Shown piece after piece: positions 1 through 8,264 of a stretch of DNA of 64,000 bases. The DNA comes from Palsa-506 sp963786975 (lineage in GTDB: Bacteria > Actinomycetota > Actinomycetes > Streptosporangiales > Streptosporangiaceae). Position numbers and translations under genes: made by a program. How positions within the stretch are numbered: position 1 is the first letter of the stretch; every line of letters begins with the position of its first letter. Under the pieces are notes generated by a model. It saw only the letters and a program-made list of their open reading frames with translations, had not been told where the DNA came from and made no database searches. The DNA is taken from the NCBI GenBank assembly GCA_963786975.1, contig CAWBBE010000003.1, forward strand, positions 148,227 through 212,226. The letters are read 5' to 3'.

Positions 1-1
1 C

Positions 2-529
2 CAGAAGGGCTCGTCGGCAATGCCGCACAAGCGGAACCCGGTCGTCTCGGAGCGGATCTGCGGCCTGGCCAGGATCATCCGCGCCCAGGTCACCCCGGTG
101 ATGGAGGGGATGCCGCTGTGGCACGAGCGGGACATTTCGCACTCGTCCGCCGAGCGGGTGGCGCTGCCGGACGCCGCGATCGGCACCGATTACCTGCTGG
201 CCCAGACCACCGGGCTGGTCACCGGGCTGGTCGTCGACGCGGCCCGGATGCGCGCTAACCTGGCGCAGACCCGGGGCCTGATCTACACCTCGGCGGTGCT
301 GCTCGAGCTGGTCGCCGCAGGGATGTCCAGGGAAGACGGGTACGCGCTGGTGCAGGCCGCCGCGATGGACAGCTGGCAGCATGGCACGCAGTTCCGCGAG
401 ACGCTGCGCAAGCATGCCGCCGAGCGCGGCCAGCCGCTGGACGAGGCCCGGCTGGACGAGGCATGCCGCCCGGAGCGGTACGTGGCCAGGCTGGGGCCGG
501 TCTTCGGCCGGCTGGAGCGGCTGACATGA
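2..529 (+). CDS. purB: Adenylosuccinate lyase, C-terminal part (5' end outside window)
   Basis: C-terminal ~175 residues of adenylosuccinate lyase, the fumarase-superfamily enzyme that acts twice in purine synthesis (SAICAR to AICAR plus fumarate, and adenylosuccinate to AMP). The reading frame is open from the window edge and begins with the superfamily signature GSSAMPHKRNP, the flexible active-site loop with its catalytic serines. The helical C-terminal domain follows and ends in a TGA that overlaps the purC ATG by four bases (ATGA), so the two genes are translationally coupled. The N-terminal two thirds lie upstream of the window. Confidence 0.95.
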   Translation, partial: QKGSSAMPHKRNPVVSERICGLARIIRAQVTPVMEGMPLWHERDISHSSAERVALPDAAIGTDYLLAQTTGLVTGLVVDAARMRANLAQTRGLIYTSAVLLELVAAGMSREDGYALVQAAAMDSWQHGTQFRETLRKHAAERGQPLDEARLDEACRPERYVARLGPVFGRLERLT

Positions 530-1407
530 CGGCTGAGCGGGACCCGGCCGCGGGCCCGGCCCTGAAGCACCTGTACTCGGGCAAGGTCAGGGAGCTGTAC
601 GAGACCGCGGACGGCGTGCTGCTGCTAGTCGCCACCGACCGGATTTCCGCGTTCGACCACGTGCTGGACCCGCCGATACCGGACAAGGGGAGGATCCTCA
701 CCCAGCTGTCCCTCTGGTGGTTCAGGCAGCTCGCCGACCTGGTGCCGAACCACCTGGTGCAGGCGCCGGTGCCGGCCCAGTTCGAGGGCCGGGCGATGGC
801 CTGCCGGCGGCTCGACATGGTGCCGGTGGAATGCGTGGCCCGCGGCTACCTGACCGGATCGGCGCTCGCTGACTACCGGCGGACGGGCAAAGTGTGCGGA
901 ATCTCACTCCCGCCCGGGCTCAGCGACGGCTCCCGGCTGCCCGAGCCGGTTTTCACCCCCGCCACGAAGGCGCCGCGCGGCGAGCACGACCTGAATATCC
1001 CGGCCGCCGTGGTAGCCGAGCAGGCCGGCCCCGCCGTTGCCGCTGAGCTGGAGCGGATCACCCTGCAGGTGTACCGGCGCGGCGCTGAACTGGCCGCCAG
1101 CAGGGGAATCATCGTCGCGGACACCAAGATCGAACTCGGTTTCGACGGTGCCGGCCGGCTGCTGCTCGCCGATGAGGTGCTCACCCCGGACTCGTCCAGG
1201 TTCTGGCCGGCCGACCAGTGGGCACCCGGCCGGAGCCAGCCGTCCTTTGACAAGCAGTACGTGCGCGACTGGCTGACCTCAGCCGACTCCGGCTGGCACC
1301 GCGACGGCCCGCTGCCGCCCCCGCCGCTACCCGCTGACGTGGTAGAACGCACCCGCCAGCGGTACATCACCGCGTACCAGCGGCTCACCGGCCGGCGCTG
1401 GGAATGA
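526..1407 (+). CDS. purC: Phosphoribosylaminoimidazole-succinocarboxamide synthase (SAICAR synthetase)
   Basis: ATP-dependent ligase of de novo purine synthesis joining CAIR and aspartate; its product is the substrate of the purB enzyme encoded just upstream. The 293-residue protein has the expected start (LYSGKVRELYE), the ATDRISAFD segment near residue 45, VECVARGYLTGSA in the middle and ADTKIELGF / DEVLTPDSSRFWP toward the end, all SAICAR synthetase signatures. I chose the ATG at 526 that overlaps the purB stop; an earlier in-frame start at 463 would add residues coded inside purB and is unlikely. Monofunctional single-domain form, as usual in bacteria. Confidence 0.96.
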   Translation: MTAERDPAAGPALKHLYSGKVRELYETADGVLLLVATDRISAFDHVLDPPIPDKGRILTQLSLWWFRQLADLVPNHLVQAPVPAQFEGRAMACRRLDMVPVECVARGYLTGSALADYRRTGKVCGISLPPGLSDGSRLPEPVFTPATKAPRGEHDLNIPAAVVAEQAGPAVAAELERITLQVYRRGAELAASRGIIVADTKIELGFDGAGRLLLADEVLTPDSSRFWPADQWAPGRSQPSFDKQYVRDWLTSADSGWHRDGPLPPPPLPADVVERTRQRYITAYQRLTGRRWE

Positions 1408-1628
1408 CGACTGGCCGGGCCGGGTGCGTGACCGCAACGGGCTAAGCGGCTACGTTACGTAACACTGCGGGGATGGTCCGGGAACCTGGGGGCGGTGGGA
1501 TACTGGACGGCACATGGACCGGGCCGCCCGCCTCTACCGGGCAGCCCGCCGCCTGGCCGGCCGCCGGCCAGGCCGCGTCCGGCCTCTGGCCAGGCGCCCG
1601 CACCCCGACCGACAGGAGCTCTGCCCCG

Positions 1629-2909
1629 ATGAACACCGGTCCCGAGACTCGCTACCGCGTGCGTGGAGGCAACCAGCTGCAGGGCACGGTCTTCGTGCAG
1701 GGCGCCAAGAATGCCGCGCTCAAGATGATCGCTGCCTCGCTGCTGGCCGCCAAGGGCCGCACCGTGCTGCGGAACGTCCCGGCGATCGAGGACGTCCGCC
1801 GGGCCGTGGAGCTCGCCCAGGCGGTCGGCGCCGTGGTCAAGTTCCACGAGGCCGAGCGGACCCTGGTGGTCGATGCCTCCGAGCTGACCAGCCCGGTGCT
1901 GCCGGCCGAGATCACCCGCCAGTTCCGCGCGTCGGTCCTGTTCGTCCCCGCGCTGCTGCACCGGCTGGGCGAGGCGGTCATCGAGGGCATCGGCGGCTGC
2001 AACCTGGGCAGCCGCAACCTGGACTTCCATTACCGGGGCTTCGCCCGGCTCGGCGCCACGGTCGACCAGGGCGAGAGCCAGATCCGGATTAAGGCCGACC
2101 GGCTGCGCGGCGCCCACCTGTACCTGGACACGCCGTCGCATACCGGCACCGAGAACCTGATCATGGCGGCGTCGCTGGCGCCGGGCACCACGGTGATCGA
2201 CAACGCTGCGCTCGAGCCCGAGGTACTGGACGTGATCGCGTTCCTGACCAAGATGGGTGCCCATATCACCGGCGGCGGCACCGGGTTCGTGACGGTCCGC
2301 GGGGTCAGCGAGCTGCGGGCGGTCGAGCACACGGTGATGCCGGACCGGATCGACGCGGCGGTGTTCGCGATGGCCGCCGCCATCACCGGCGGCGAGCTCA
2401 GCCTGGTCGGGGCGTCGCTGGAGCATTTCGGCGTGGTCCGCTGGAAGCTGGAGCAGATGGGCGTGGAGTTCGCCACCCAGGGCGCCATCCTGCAGGTCCG
2501 CAGGGACCGGCAGCTGCGCCCGATCAACGTGATCACCTCGCCGTATCCGGGCTTCGCCACCGACCTGCAGTCGCCGATCATGGCGCTGAGCTGCCTGGCG
2601 GACGGCACCAGCTACATCAGGGAAACCATTTTCGACGGGCGTTACACGCTGGTGGGCGAGCTCAACAAGCTCGGCGCGAAAGTCGAGGTGGACGGCAGCG
2701 TGGTGCTCGTGCACGGCCCTTCGGTGCTGAAGGGGACCGAAGTGACCGCGCATGACCTGCGCACCGGCATCGCGCTGGTGCTGGCCGGGCTCGCGGCCGA
2801 GGGGGAGACCATCGTGTCGCCCGGCTATCTGATCGACCGCGGGCACTCCGCGGTGGCCGCCCGGCTGAGCACGCTCGGCGCGGACATTACCGCGGAGATC
2901 ATCGGCTAA
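1629..2909 (+). CDS. murA: UDP-N-acetylglucosamine 1-carboxyvinyltransferase
   Basis: Transfers enolpyruvate from PEP to UDP-GlcNAc, the first committed cytoplasmic step of peptidoglycan synthesis and the target of fosfomycin. The 426-residue two-domain protein carries VQGAKNAALK near residue 25 (substrate lysine) and GGCNLGSR with the catalytic Cys at residue 124, so it should be fosfomycin-sensitive, unlike MurA enzymes with Asp there. AGGAG at 1614-1618 precedes the ATG at 1629 and decides the start; the frame is open back to 1473 but that part looks like leader. Actinomycetes often carry two MurA paralogues; which one this is cannot be settled here. Confidence 0.93.
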   Translation: MNTGPETRYRVRGGNQLQGTVFVQGAKNAALKMIAASLLAAKGRTVLRNVPAIEDVRRAVELAQAVGAVVKFHEAERTLVVDASELTSPVLPAEITRQFRASVLFVPALLHRLGEAVIEGIGGCNLGSRNLDFHYRGFARLGATVDQGESQIRIKADRLRGAHLYLDTPSHTGTENLIMAASLAPGTTVIDNAALEPEVLDVIAFLTKMGAHITGGGTGFVTVRGVSELRAVEHTVMPDRIDAAVFAMAAAITGGELSLVGASLEHFGVVRWKLEQMGVEFATQGAILQVRRDRQLRPINVITSPYPGFATDLQSPIMALSCLADGTSYIRETIFDGRYTLVGELNKLGAKVEVDGSVVLVHGPSVLKGTEVTAHDLRTGIALVLAGLAAEGETIVSPGYLIDRGHSAVAARLSTLGADITAEIIG

Positions 2910-3037
2910 AGCCGCCGGCCCGGGCGCTGTCGTCCCCGCATTGACCCGGCTCCGGCCTTTCCGCCGGCGATTCGCACTCCGCCGATAGCGCTTGTCACCA
3001 GAACACCCGATAATTACCTCTTTCAGAGATACTCCCG

Positions 3038-3151
3038 ATGCGCTACGAAATGAGAGGCCGGGAAATCTCGCGGCGCCAGCTGCTGAGGATGGGACGGGAT
3101 ATGGCGCGAGTCGCAAGCCGGAACGCTGCCACCGGGCATGATTCCGGGTGA
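3038..3151 (+). CDS. Possible 37-residue leader ORF overlapping the downstream regulator
   Basis: An ATG at 3038 opens a 37-residue frame rich in Arg and Met, with the string SRRQLLRMG near residue 11. Its TGA at 3149-3151 overlaps the GTG start of the next gene (3148) in a GTGA arrangement, which is the usual geometry of coupled genes. Against it: no good ribosome binding site is visible before the ATG, and it is not recognised as a family member. The SRRxLL string resembles a Tat motif but no hydrophobic stretch follows. It could be a coupling leader peptide or chance. Confidence 0.3.
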   Translation: MRYEMRGREISRRQLLRMGRDMARVASRNAATGHDSG

Positions 3152-4509
3152 CCAGCACACCGAACGCGTCCGGCGAGCTGACGATCGGCATCGTCGGGCC
3201 TTACGACCTCGTCGAGAGGATCATGCTGACCGGGCCGGCCGCAGCCGGCCCGCCGGGCCAGGCCGGCCACGGGCCGCTGCCGGCCAGGCGGCTGGTCGCC
3301 GCCGCTTACCGGGACGAGCAGGAGGCGCCGGAGAAGGTGCTGCGGCTCGGTGCCGGGATCGACGTCTGCCTGTTCGCCAGCCGGGTGTCGCAGGAATACG
3401 CGCAGCGGGCAGGCGTCCTCACCAGGCCGGCCACCTGCGTCCCGGTCGGCGGCAGCGCGCTCTACGCCGCCCTGCTGCGGGCCAGCCTGGGCGAGCCGCG
3501 GCCGGATCTGGCCAGGGCCAGCGTGGACGTGCTTGACCGGGCCGAGGTCGATGAGGCATACGGCGAGATCGGGCTGCCGGCCGGGGACGTGCAGGTGCAC
3601 CCGGAACCGGGCAGCGCGGCCGCGCTTGCCTCGTTTCACGAGCGGCTGTGGCGCCGCGGCCAGACGTCCGCGGCCTTCACCTGCCTGACGTCGGTGGCCA
3701 GCAAGCTGTCCGCCGCGCGGGTGCCGGTGTTCGCGCTGCGGCCGACGCCGGGCGCGGTCCGCTCGGCGCTGCGCACCGCGGCGCTGCTCGGCTGGTGCCG
3801 CAGGCTCGAGGACGCGCAGCTCGCGGTGGCCGTGGTCGAGGTGCCGACGTTACGGGACGCCGCGCCCCGGCGGGGCGTGCCCCGGCAGTCCCGGGAGGAA
3901 CTGCGGCTGACCGTGAACCGGTTCCTGGTGCAGGAGGCGCAGCGGATCCAGGCGACGGTGAGCCCGACCGGCGAGCACAGCTTCCTGGTCGTGGCGACCC
4001 GCGGCTCGATGGCGGCGGCCACCCAGGGGTTCCGGGAGCCGCCGTTCATCGAGCGGGCCCGGGCGGAGCTCGGCGTCGGCCTGGAGGCCGGCGTGGGCCT
4101 CGGCCGCACCGCGCAGGAGGCCGAGGCGCATGCCAGGGCCGTGCTGGTGAGGACGCCGGCCGGGCCGGGCGCCCCGGGCGGCCGGAACTTCGCGCTGGAC
4201 GCCGGCGGGCACGCCCTGGTGCCGGCGCCGCGGCAGCCGGCCGGGGCCGCGGGCAGCCTGCGCGGCCTGGACACGCTGGCCCGGCTGGCGGGCAGGCTGC
4301 CGCCCAGCCCGGCCGGGCTGGCGGTGGACGCGGAGACCGCGAGCCGGCTGCTGTCCGTCACGCCGCGGACGGCCCGGCGGCTGCTGCACACGCTGGCCGA
4401 GGAGGGCCTGGCCTGGCCGTTGCCGCCGAGCCGGACGCCGCAGCCCGGCCGCCCCCGCCAGTTCTACCGGCTGGTGGTGGAAAAGCTGGACCGCGAGCCG
4501 CCGGGCTAG
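3148..4509 (+). CDS. Putative transcriptional regulator with C-terminal winged-helix region
   Basis: A 453-residue protein I cannot assign to a named family. Its first ~150 residues begin with an alternating hydrophobic strand (LTIGIVGPYDLVERIM) and look like an alpha/beta ligand-sensing domain. Residues ~270-330 contain GVGLGRTAQEAEAHA, reminiscent of degenerate nucleotide-cyclase/GGDEF-type domains found in some sensors. Residues ~380-440 (SRLLSVTPRTARRLLHTLAEEGLAW) form a plausible helix-turn-helix followed by a basic wing. Start is GTG at 3148, overlapping a small upstream frame. It converges on the LLM oxidoreductase gene and their stop codons overlap by three bases. Function and ligand are unknown; regulator is an inference from the C-terminus. 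Confidence 0.6.
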   Translation: MTSTPNASGELTIGIVGPYDLVERIMLTGPAAAGPPGQAGHGPLPARRLVAAAYRDEQEAPEKVLRLGAGIDVCLFASRVSQEYAQRAGVLTRPATCVPVGGSALYAALLRASLGEPRPDLARASVDVLDRAEVDEAYGEIGLPAGDVQVHPEPGSAAALASFHERLWRRGQTSAAFTCLTSVASKLSAARVPVFALRPTPGAVRSALRTAALLGWCRRLEDAQLAVAVVEVPTLRDAAPRRGVPRQSREELRLTVNRFLVQEAQRIQATVSPTGEHSFLVVATRGSMAAATQGFREPPFIERARAELGVGLEAGVGLGRTAQEAEAHARAVLVRTPAGPGAPGGRNFALDAGGHALVPAPRQPAGAAGSLRGLDTLARLAGRLPPSPAGLAVDAETASRLLSVTPRTARRLLHTLAEEGLAWPLPPSRTPQPGRPRQFYRLVVEKLDREPPG

Positions 4510-5528
4510 CCGTCGTAGCGGCTGATCACCGACTGGCCGAACCTGGCCATCTCCTCGCGCTGCGGTGAGAACTGCAGCAGCATCAGCCCGACGCCCGCCT
4601 GCTGGTAGGCCCGGAGCCGGTCGATGATCTGGTCCGGGGTGCCGATCAGCCCGCTGCGCAGGCCCCGGTTGGAGACGCTGTACTCCTCCACCGAGACTCG
4701 CGACTCCAGCTGCGAGCCCTCGACGAAGTCCTGGTAGGAGGCATAGGCCTCCGGCGAGGAGCGGACGTTGAGTATCCGGTCGAGCTCGGCCTGGGCCGCG
4801 GCCTCGGTGTCCCGGCAGATCACGTACCCGGACACGCCGAACATCAGCGGCGGCGGCCGGCCGCGGCCCGGCGGGAGCTCAGGTCGGCGACCTTGGCCGC
4901 GATGACCTCCGGCGCGTCGCCGTGCATCACGTAGGCGTCCGCCTGCGCGGCGATCACCTCCTTGGCCTTCGGCGACTCGCCGCCCATGTAGACGTCCGGC
5001 AGCGCGGGTGGCTTCGGCTCGCAGATCGCGCCGTCGAGCCGGTACAGCGGGCCGTCGTGCGTCACGGTGTCCTCGCGCAGCAGCCGGGTCACCACGTCCA
5101 GCCACTCCTGGGTGCGCGCGTAGCGGGCGTCGTGCACGTCGAACGGCGCGCCGTACTGCGCCGCCTCGTCCTTCCACCAGGACGACACCACGTTCAGCGA
5201 CAGCCGCCCGGGGGCGATCACGTCCAGCGTGGACAGCGCCTTGGCGGTCAGCGCCGGCGAGTGGTAGTTGGGCCGGACGGCGAGCATCAGCTCAAGCCGC
5301 TGCGTCACCGCGGCGATGGCCGGCGCGACCGTCCAGCAGTCCAGCGACGGCGCCCGGTGGCCCTTGATGTCGTTCAGGTTCAGCTCGGCGATCAGGCTCA
5401 GCTCGAAGCCGTGCTGCTCGCTTTCGGTGGCCAGAATCCCTGATGTACGGCCAGCCGATGGACATGCCCTCGTCCGGGACGTTACGCAGCCAGCCGCCGA
5501 AAATCGGCATCCAGTACCCGAACCGCAT
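4506..5528 (-). pseudogene. LLM-class flavin-dependent oxidoreductase, split by two frameshifts
   Basis: Bacterial luciferase-like (SsuD/SfnG-type) monooxygenase of about 340 residues once frames are joined. The N-terminus (MRFGYWMPIFGGWLRN) is in the frame starting at 5528; at about 5435 the coding moves to the frame with LSLNVVSSWWKDEAAQYG, and at about 4855 to a third frame containing MFGVSGYVICRD and GLIGTPDQIIDRL. The total length, 1023 nt, is a multiple of three, so the two shifts cancel, which fits sequencing indels better than decay. The ATG overlaps the stop of the ATP-grasp gene by one base (TGATG), so both are cotranslated. The substrate is unknown; family members oxidise sulfonates, sulfones or other small organics using FMNH2. 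Confidence 0.8.
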
Positions 5529-6454
5529 CAGGAGTTCCCTCTTTCCTTCTCGCTCGCCAGCAGGCCGCCGAGGAACCCGGCCACCGCGGGCAGCGCCGCG
5601 CGGGGCGCGGCTGCCTCGATGGCGGCGCTGTAGTTGGTGGTGGTGTTGACGTCGTAGGTGACGAGCCGGCCGTCTGCCGTCTCGATGAACTCGAACCCGG
5701 CGATCTCGATGCCCTGGTCGCGGGCGAACTCCAGGTACCGCCCGATCACCGGGTGATCGAAGCCGGCCCGCAGCGCGAACAGCCCGTCGCCCGGCGGCTG
5801 GCCGATCGCGCAGGCGTCGGCCGGGCAGAGCTGGAAACCGCCGCGGGCGGTGTCAGCCGTGATCGCGTAGATAAACTCGCCGCCCACCAGCTCTACCCTG
5901 GTTATTAACGGCTGGGCGGCGCGCAGGTACTCCTGCAGCAGGGTCACCCCGTCGGCCGGTGCCTGGTAGCCCGGCGAGGACAGGTACGCGTCGAACTCGT
6001 CGTGGCTGGCGAACAGCCGCACGCCGAGGCCCTTGCCGCCCTGGTTGTGCTTGCCGATGAACGGGACCGGCAGCTTCCTGGCCGCCGCGGGCAGCTCGGC
6101 CTGGCCGGCTACGGCCAGCGTCCGCGGCACGTCGAAGCCCGCCGCGCGCAGCGCGGTCAGCTGATCCACCTTGCTCATCTCCAGCTCGAGCACCCGGCGC
6201 CCGTTCACCACCCGGCGGCCATGCGACTCCAGCCAGCAGAGCAGGCCGCGGGTCAGGTCCTTCGCGTGCGGGTGCCCCCTGGTGTGCGCGGAAGCGCTCA
6301 TCCGGGACCAGAACACCCCGTCCGGCGGCACCGCGCCGAGATCGAGCACCCCGTCGCCGGCCAGCCACTGCTCGTGCGGCACGCCCGCGGCGTCAAACGC
6401 CGCCGCCAGCGGCGCGTACCAGCCGGGGTTCTCGTGGATCACGTAGACCTTCAC
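5528..6454 (-). CDS. ATP-grasp domain protein (RimK-like ligase)
   Basis: A 308-residue protein with an N-terminal domain (VKVYVIHENPGWYAPL) and an ATP-grasp fold: lysine of the pre-grasp region (KVDQLTALRAAGFDVPRT), the nucleotide-binding strand with FIGKHNQGGKGLGVRLF, LLQEYL, and the metal-binding segment EIAGFEFIETADG...YDVNTTTNY with the terminal Asn. Such enzymes join a carboxylate to an amine or thiol using ATP; the substrate here is not predictable. I prefer the GTG at 6454 as start because the recognisable domain begins there; an in-frame start at 6514 is possible. It lies between a HisC-like aminotransferase and an LLM oxidoreductase, overlapping the latter, which suggests a short shared pathway. 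Confidence 0.78.
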   Translation of the reverse strand: MKVYVIHENPGWYAPLAAAFDAAGVPHEQWLAGDGVLDLGAVPPDGVFWSRMSASAHTRGHPHAKDLTRGLLCWLESHGRRVVNGRRVLELEMSKVDQLTALRAAGFDVPRTLAVAGQAELPAAARKLPVPFIGKHNQGGKGLGVRLFASHDEFDAYLSSPGYQAPADGVTLLQEYLRAAQPLITRVELVGGEFIYAITADTARGGFQLCPADACAIGQPPGDGLFALRAGFDHPVIGRYLEFARDQGIEIAGFEFIETADGRLVTYDVNTTTNYSAAIEAAAPRAALPAVAGFLGGLLASEKERGNS

Positions 6455-6543
6455 CGGGCCAGCGTAAGCGAGATCACCGCGAGCCAGGATCATCCCTGAT
6501 GGCGGGGCCGGCACCGGGGGATCCGTTAAGAATCCGAAGGCAG

Positions 6544-7620
6544 CTAGTGGCGGCGCGGGTGCTCGCGCGCGACGGCCAGCAGGGCGTCGTTGGCCTCCTC
6601 GTCGCCGACCGAGATCCGCGCGCCCTCGGCGCCGAACGGGCGGATGCTGATCCCCCGGCGCTCGCAGGCGGCGGCGAAATCGGCGGTGTCGTCACCGAGC
6701 GGCAGCCAGACGAAGTTGGCCTCGGTCGGCGGCACCGTCCAGCCCTGCGCGAGCAGCTCGCCGCGGACCCGGTCGCGCTCCTTCACCACCGCGTCCACCC
6801 GGTCCAGCAGCTCGCCCTCGGCGGCCAGCGAGGCGATGGCGGCGGCCTGCGCGATGGCGTTCACGGTGAACGGCAGCATCGTCTTGCGGGCGGCGGCGGC
6901 CACCGGCCCGTGCGCCACCATGAAGCCGACCCGCAGCCCGGCCAGCCCGTACGCCTTGGAGAACGTGCGGAGCACGGCGACGTTGGGCCGGTCTCGGTAC
7001 AGGCTGATCCCGTCCGGCACGTCGCTGTCCCTGACGTACTCGCGGTAGGCCTCGTCGAGTATCACCAGGCAGCCGGGCGGCACCCGGTCCAGGAACGCCG
7101 CCAGCGCGGCCCGGTGCACGACCGTGCCGGTCGGGTTGTTCGGGTTGCAGACGAAGATCATCCTGGTCTCCGCGGTGACCGCGGCGGCCATCGCTTCCAG
7201 GTCGTGTGCCTGGTCGCTGAGCGGCACCCGCACCGAAACCGCGCCGGCCAGGTCGACCAGCAGCGGATAGGCCTCGAACGAGCGCCAGGCGTAGATGATC
7301 TCCGCGCCCGGCTCGCCGACCGCCTCCAGCAACTGCCCGGTCACCCCGACCGAGCCGCAGCCGACCGCGACGTGCGCGGCCGGCACCCCGAACCGGCTGG
7401 CGATCGCGTCGGTCAGCGCCGCCGCGCCGTTGTCCGGGTACCGGTGGACCTGCCCGGCCGCGGCGGCGATGGCCTCGACGACCGAGGGCAGCGGGCCGAA
7501 CGGGGACTCGTTGGACGAGAGCTTGAACGACCTGCCGTCCGGCCCGGCCGGGCTGCGGCCCGGCTGGTAGGGCGCGAACTGGTCCAGGATCGAGCGGAAG
7601 CGGGGGGAGCTTTCGGACAC
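6544..7620 (-). CDS. HisC/Pat-like aminotransferase (histidinol-phosphate transaminase family)
   Basis: Fold-type I PLP aminotransferase of 358 residues. Visible features are FKLSSNESPFGP at the N-terminus, VCNPNNPTGT, LDEAYREY, and the PLP-lysine motif TFSKAYGLAGLRVGF. The GTG at 7620 is preceded by AGGAGGAC (7625-7632 on the complement), which fixes the start. It is not next to other histidine genes, so it may act on aromatic amino acids or on a pathway-specific keto acid rather than histidinol phosphate. It lies 38 bp after the macro-domain gene and 90 bp before the ATP-grasp gene on the same strand, so a four-gene operon is likely. Confidence 0.88.
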   Translation of the reverse strand: MSESSPRFRSILDQFAPYQPGRSPAGPDGRSFKLSSNESPFGPLPSVVEAIAAAAGQVHRYPDNGAAALTDAIASRFGVPAAHVAVGCGSVGVTGQLLEAVGEPGAEIIYAWRSFEAYPLLVDLAGAVSVRVPLSDQAHDLEAMAAAVTAETRMIFVCNPNNPTGTVVHRAALAAFLDRVPPGCLVILDEAYREYVRDSDVPDGISLYRDRPNVAVLRTFSKAYGLAGLRVGFMVAHGPVAAAARKTMLPFTVNAIAQAAAIASLAAEGELLDRVDAVVKERDRVRGELLAQGWTVPPTEANFVWLPLGDDTADFAAACERRGISIRPFGAEGARISVGDEEANDALLAVAREHPRRH

Positions 7621-7657
7621 CGTTGTCCTCCTGGGCTTGTCCTGGCGCTTTTCCAGG

Positions 7658-8194
7658 CTACTCGCCGGGCCGGGTTTCGAGCGCCGCGGCGAACGCGGCC
7701 AGCAGGAAGTCACTGAACAGGACGAAGCGGGCCTCTTCCGGCAGCGGGCCCGGCTGGCCCGACGCGGCGGCGGTGACGGCGCGGACAGCGACCCGGGCGG
7801 CGTCGCCGGCCGGCCAGCCGTAGGCCCCGGCGGAGATCGCCGGGAACGCCACCGTCCGCGCGCCGAGCCCGGCGGCCACCCGGAGCGACTCGGTGTAGCA
7901 CGACGCCAGCACCGCCGAGCGGTCCTGCCCGGCGGCGTAGACGGGGCCGACGGTGTGAATCACCCACCGGGCGGGCAGGTCGCCAGCGGTCGTCGCGACC
8001 GCCTGCCCGGCCGGCAGGCCGTCCGGATACTGGCCGGCCCGCAGCGCCCGGCAGGCCGCGATGATCGCCGGGCCGCCGCGGCGGTGAATCGCGCCATCGA
8101 CGCCGCCGCCGCCGAGCAGCGACGAGTTCGCTGCATTGACGATCGCGTCGACCCGCTGAACGGTGATGTCGCCGGGGATAGCTAACAGCCGCAT
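7658..8194 (-). CDS. Macro domain protein (ADP-ribose / O-acetyl-ADP-ribose hydrolase type)
   Basis: A stand-alone 178-residue macro domain. The N-terminal strand and loop PGDITVQRVDAIVNAANSSLLGGGGVDGAIHRRGG carry the ADP-ribose binding Asp, the Asn-Ala-Ala-Asn motif and the glycine-rich loop of the MacroD/YmdB group; HTVGPVY and AFPAISAGAYGWP are the phosphate-binding and distal loops. Family members remove ADP-ribose from proteins or deacetylate O-acetyl-ADP-ribose. It is the first gene of the minus-strand group and is divergent from the BlaI-type regulator with only 70 bp between, so both promoters share that gap. Confidence 0.93.
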   Translation of the reverse strand: MRLLAIPGDITVQRVDAIVNAANSSLLGGGGVDGAIHRRGGPAIIAACRALRAGQYPDGLPAGQAVATTAGDLPARWVIHTVGPVYAAGQDRSAVLASCYTESLRVAAGLGARTVAFPAISAGAYGWPAGDAARVAVRAVTAAASGQPGPLPEEARFVLFSDFLLAAFAAALETRPGE

Positions 8195-8239
8195 CCGCCG
8201 AGCCTAGCCCGGGGCCGGAGGCTGGGCCCTACTCAAGGC

Positions 8240-8255
8240 TTACCCGCGCGGGTAA
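8240..8255. promoter_or_regulatory. Perfect 16-bp palindrome, candidate operator of the BlaI-type regulator
   Basis: The sequence TTACCCGCGCGGGTAA is its own reverse complement and ends nine bases before the GTG of the BlaI/MecI-family gene, between it and the divergent macro-domain gene. BlaI-family repressors bind short inverted repeats at their own promoters, so autoregulation is the natural reading. A 16-bp palindrome is expected about once by chance in 64 kb, so position rather than length is the main support. Confidence 0.5.
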
Positions 8256-8264
8256 AGTAGCGCC

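Noticed and set aside
1454..1463. GTTACGTAAC palindrome between purC and murA
   Set aside because: Ten-base palindromes are expected dozens of times in 64 kb; no other support for an operator.
1455..3191. 578-residue minus-strand open frame
   Set aside because: Antisense to murA; low-complexity composition, no motifs; a GC-skew shadow frame.
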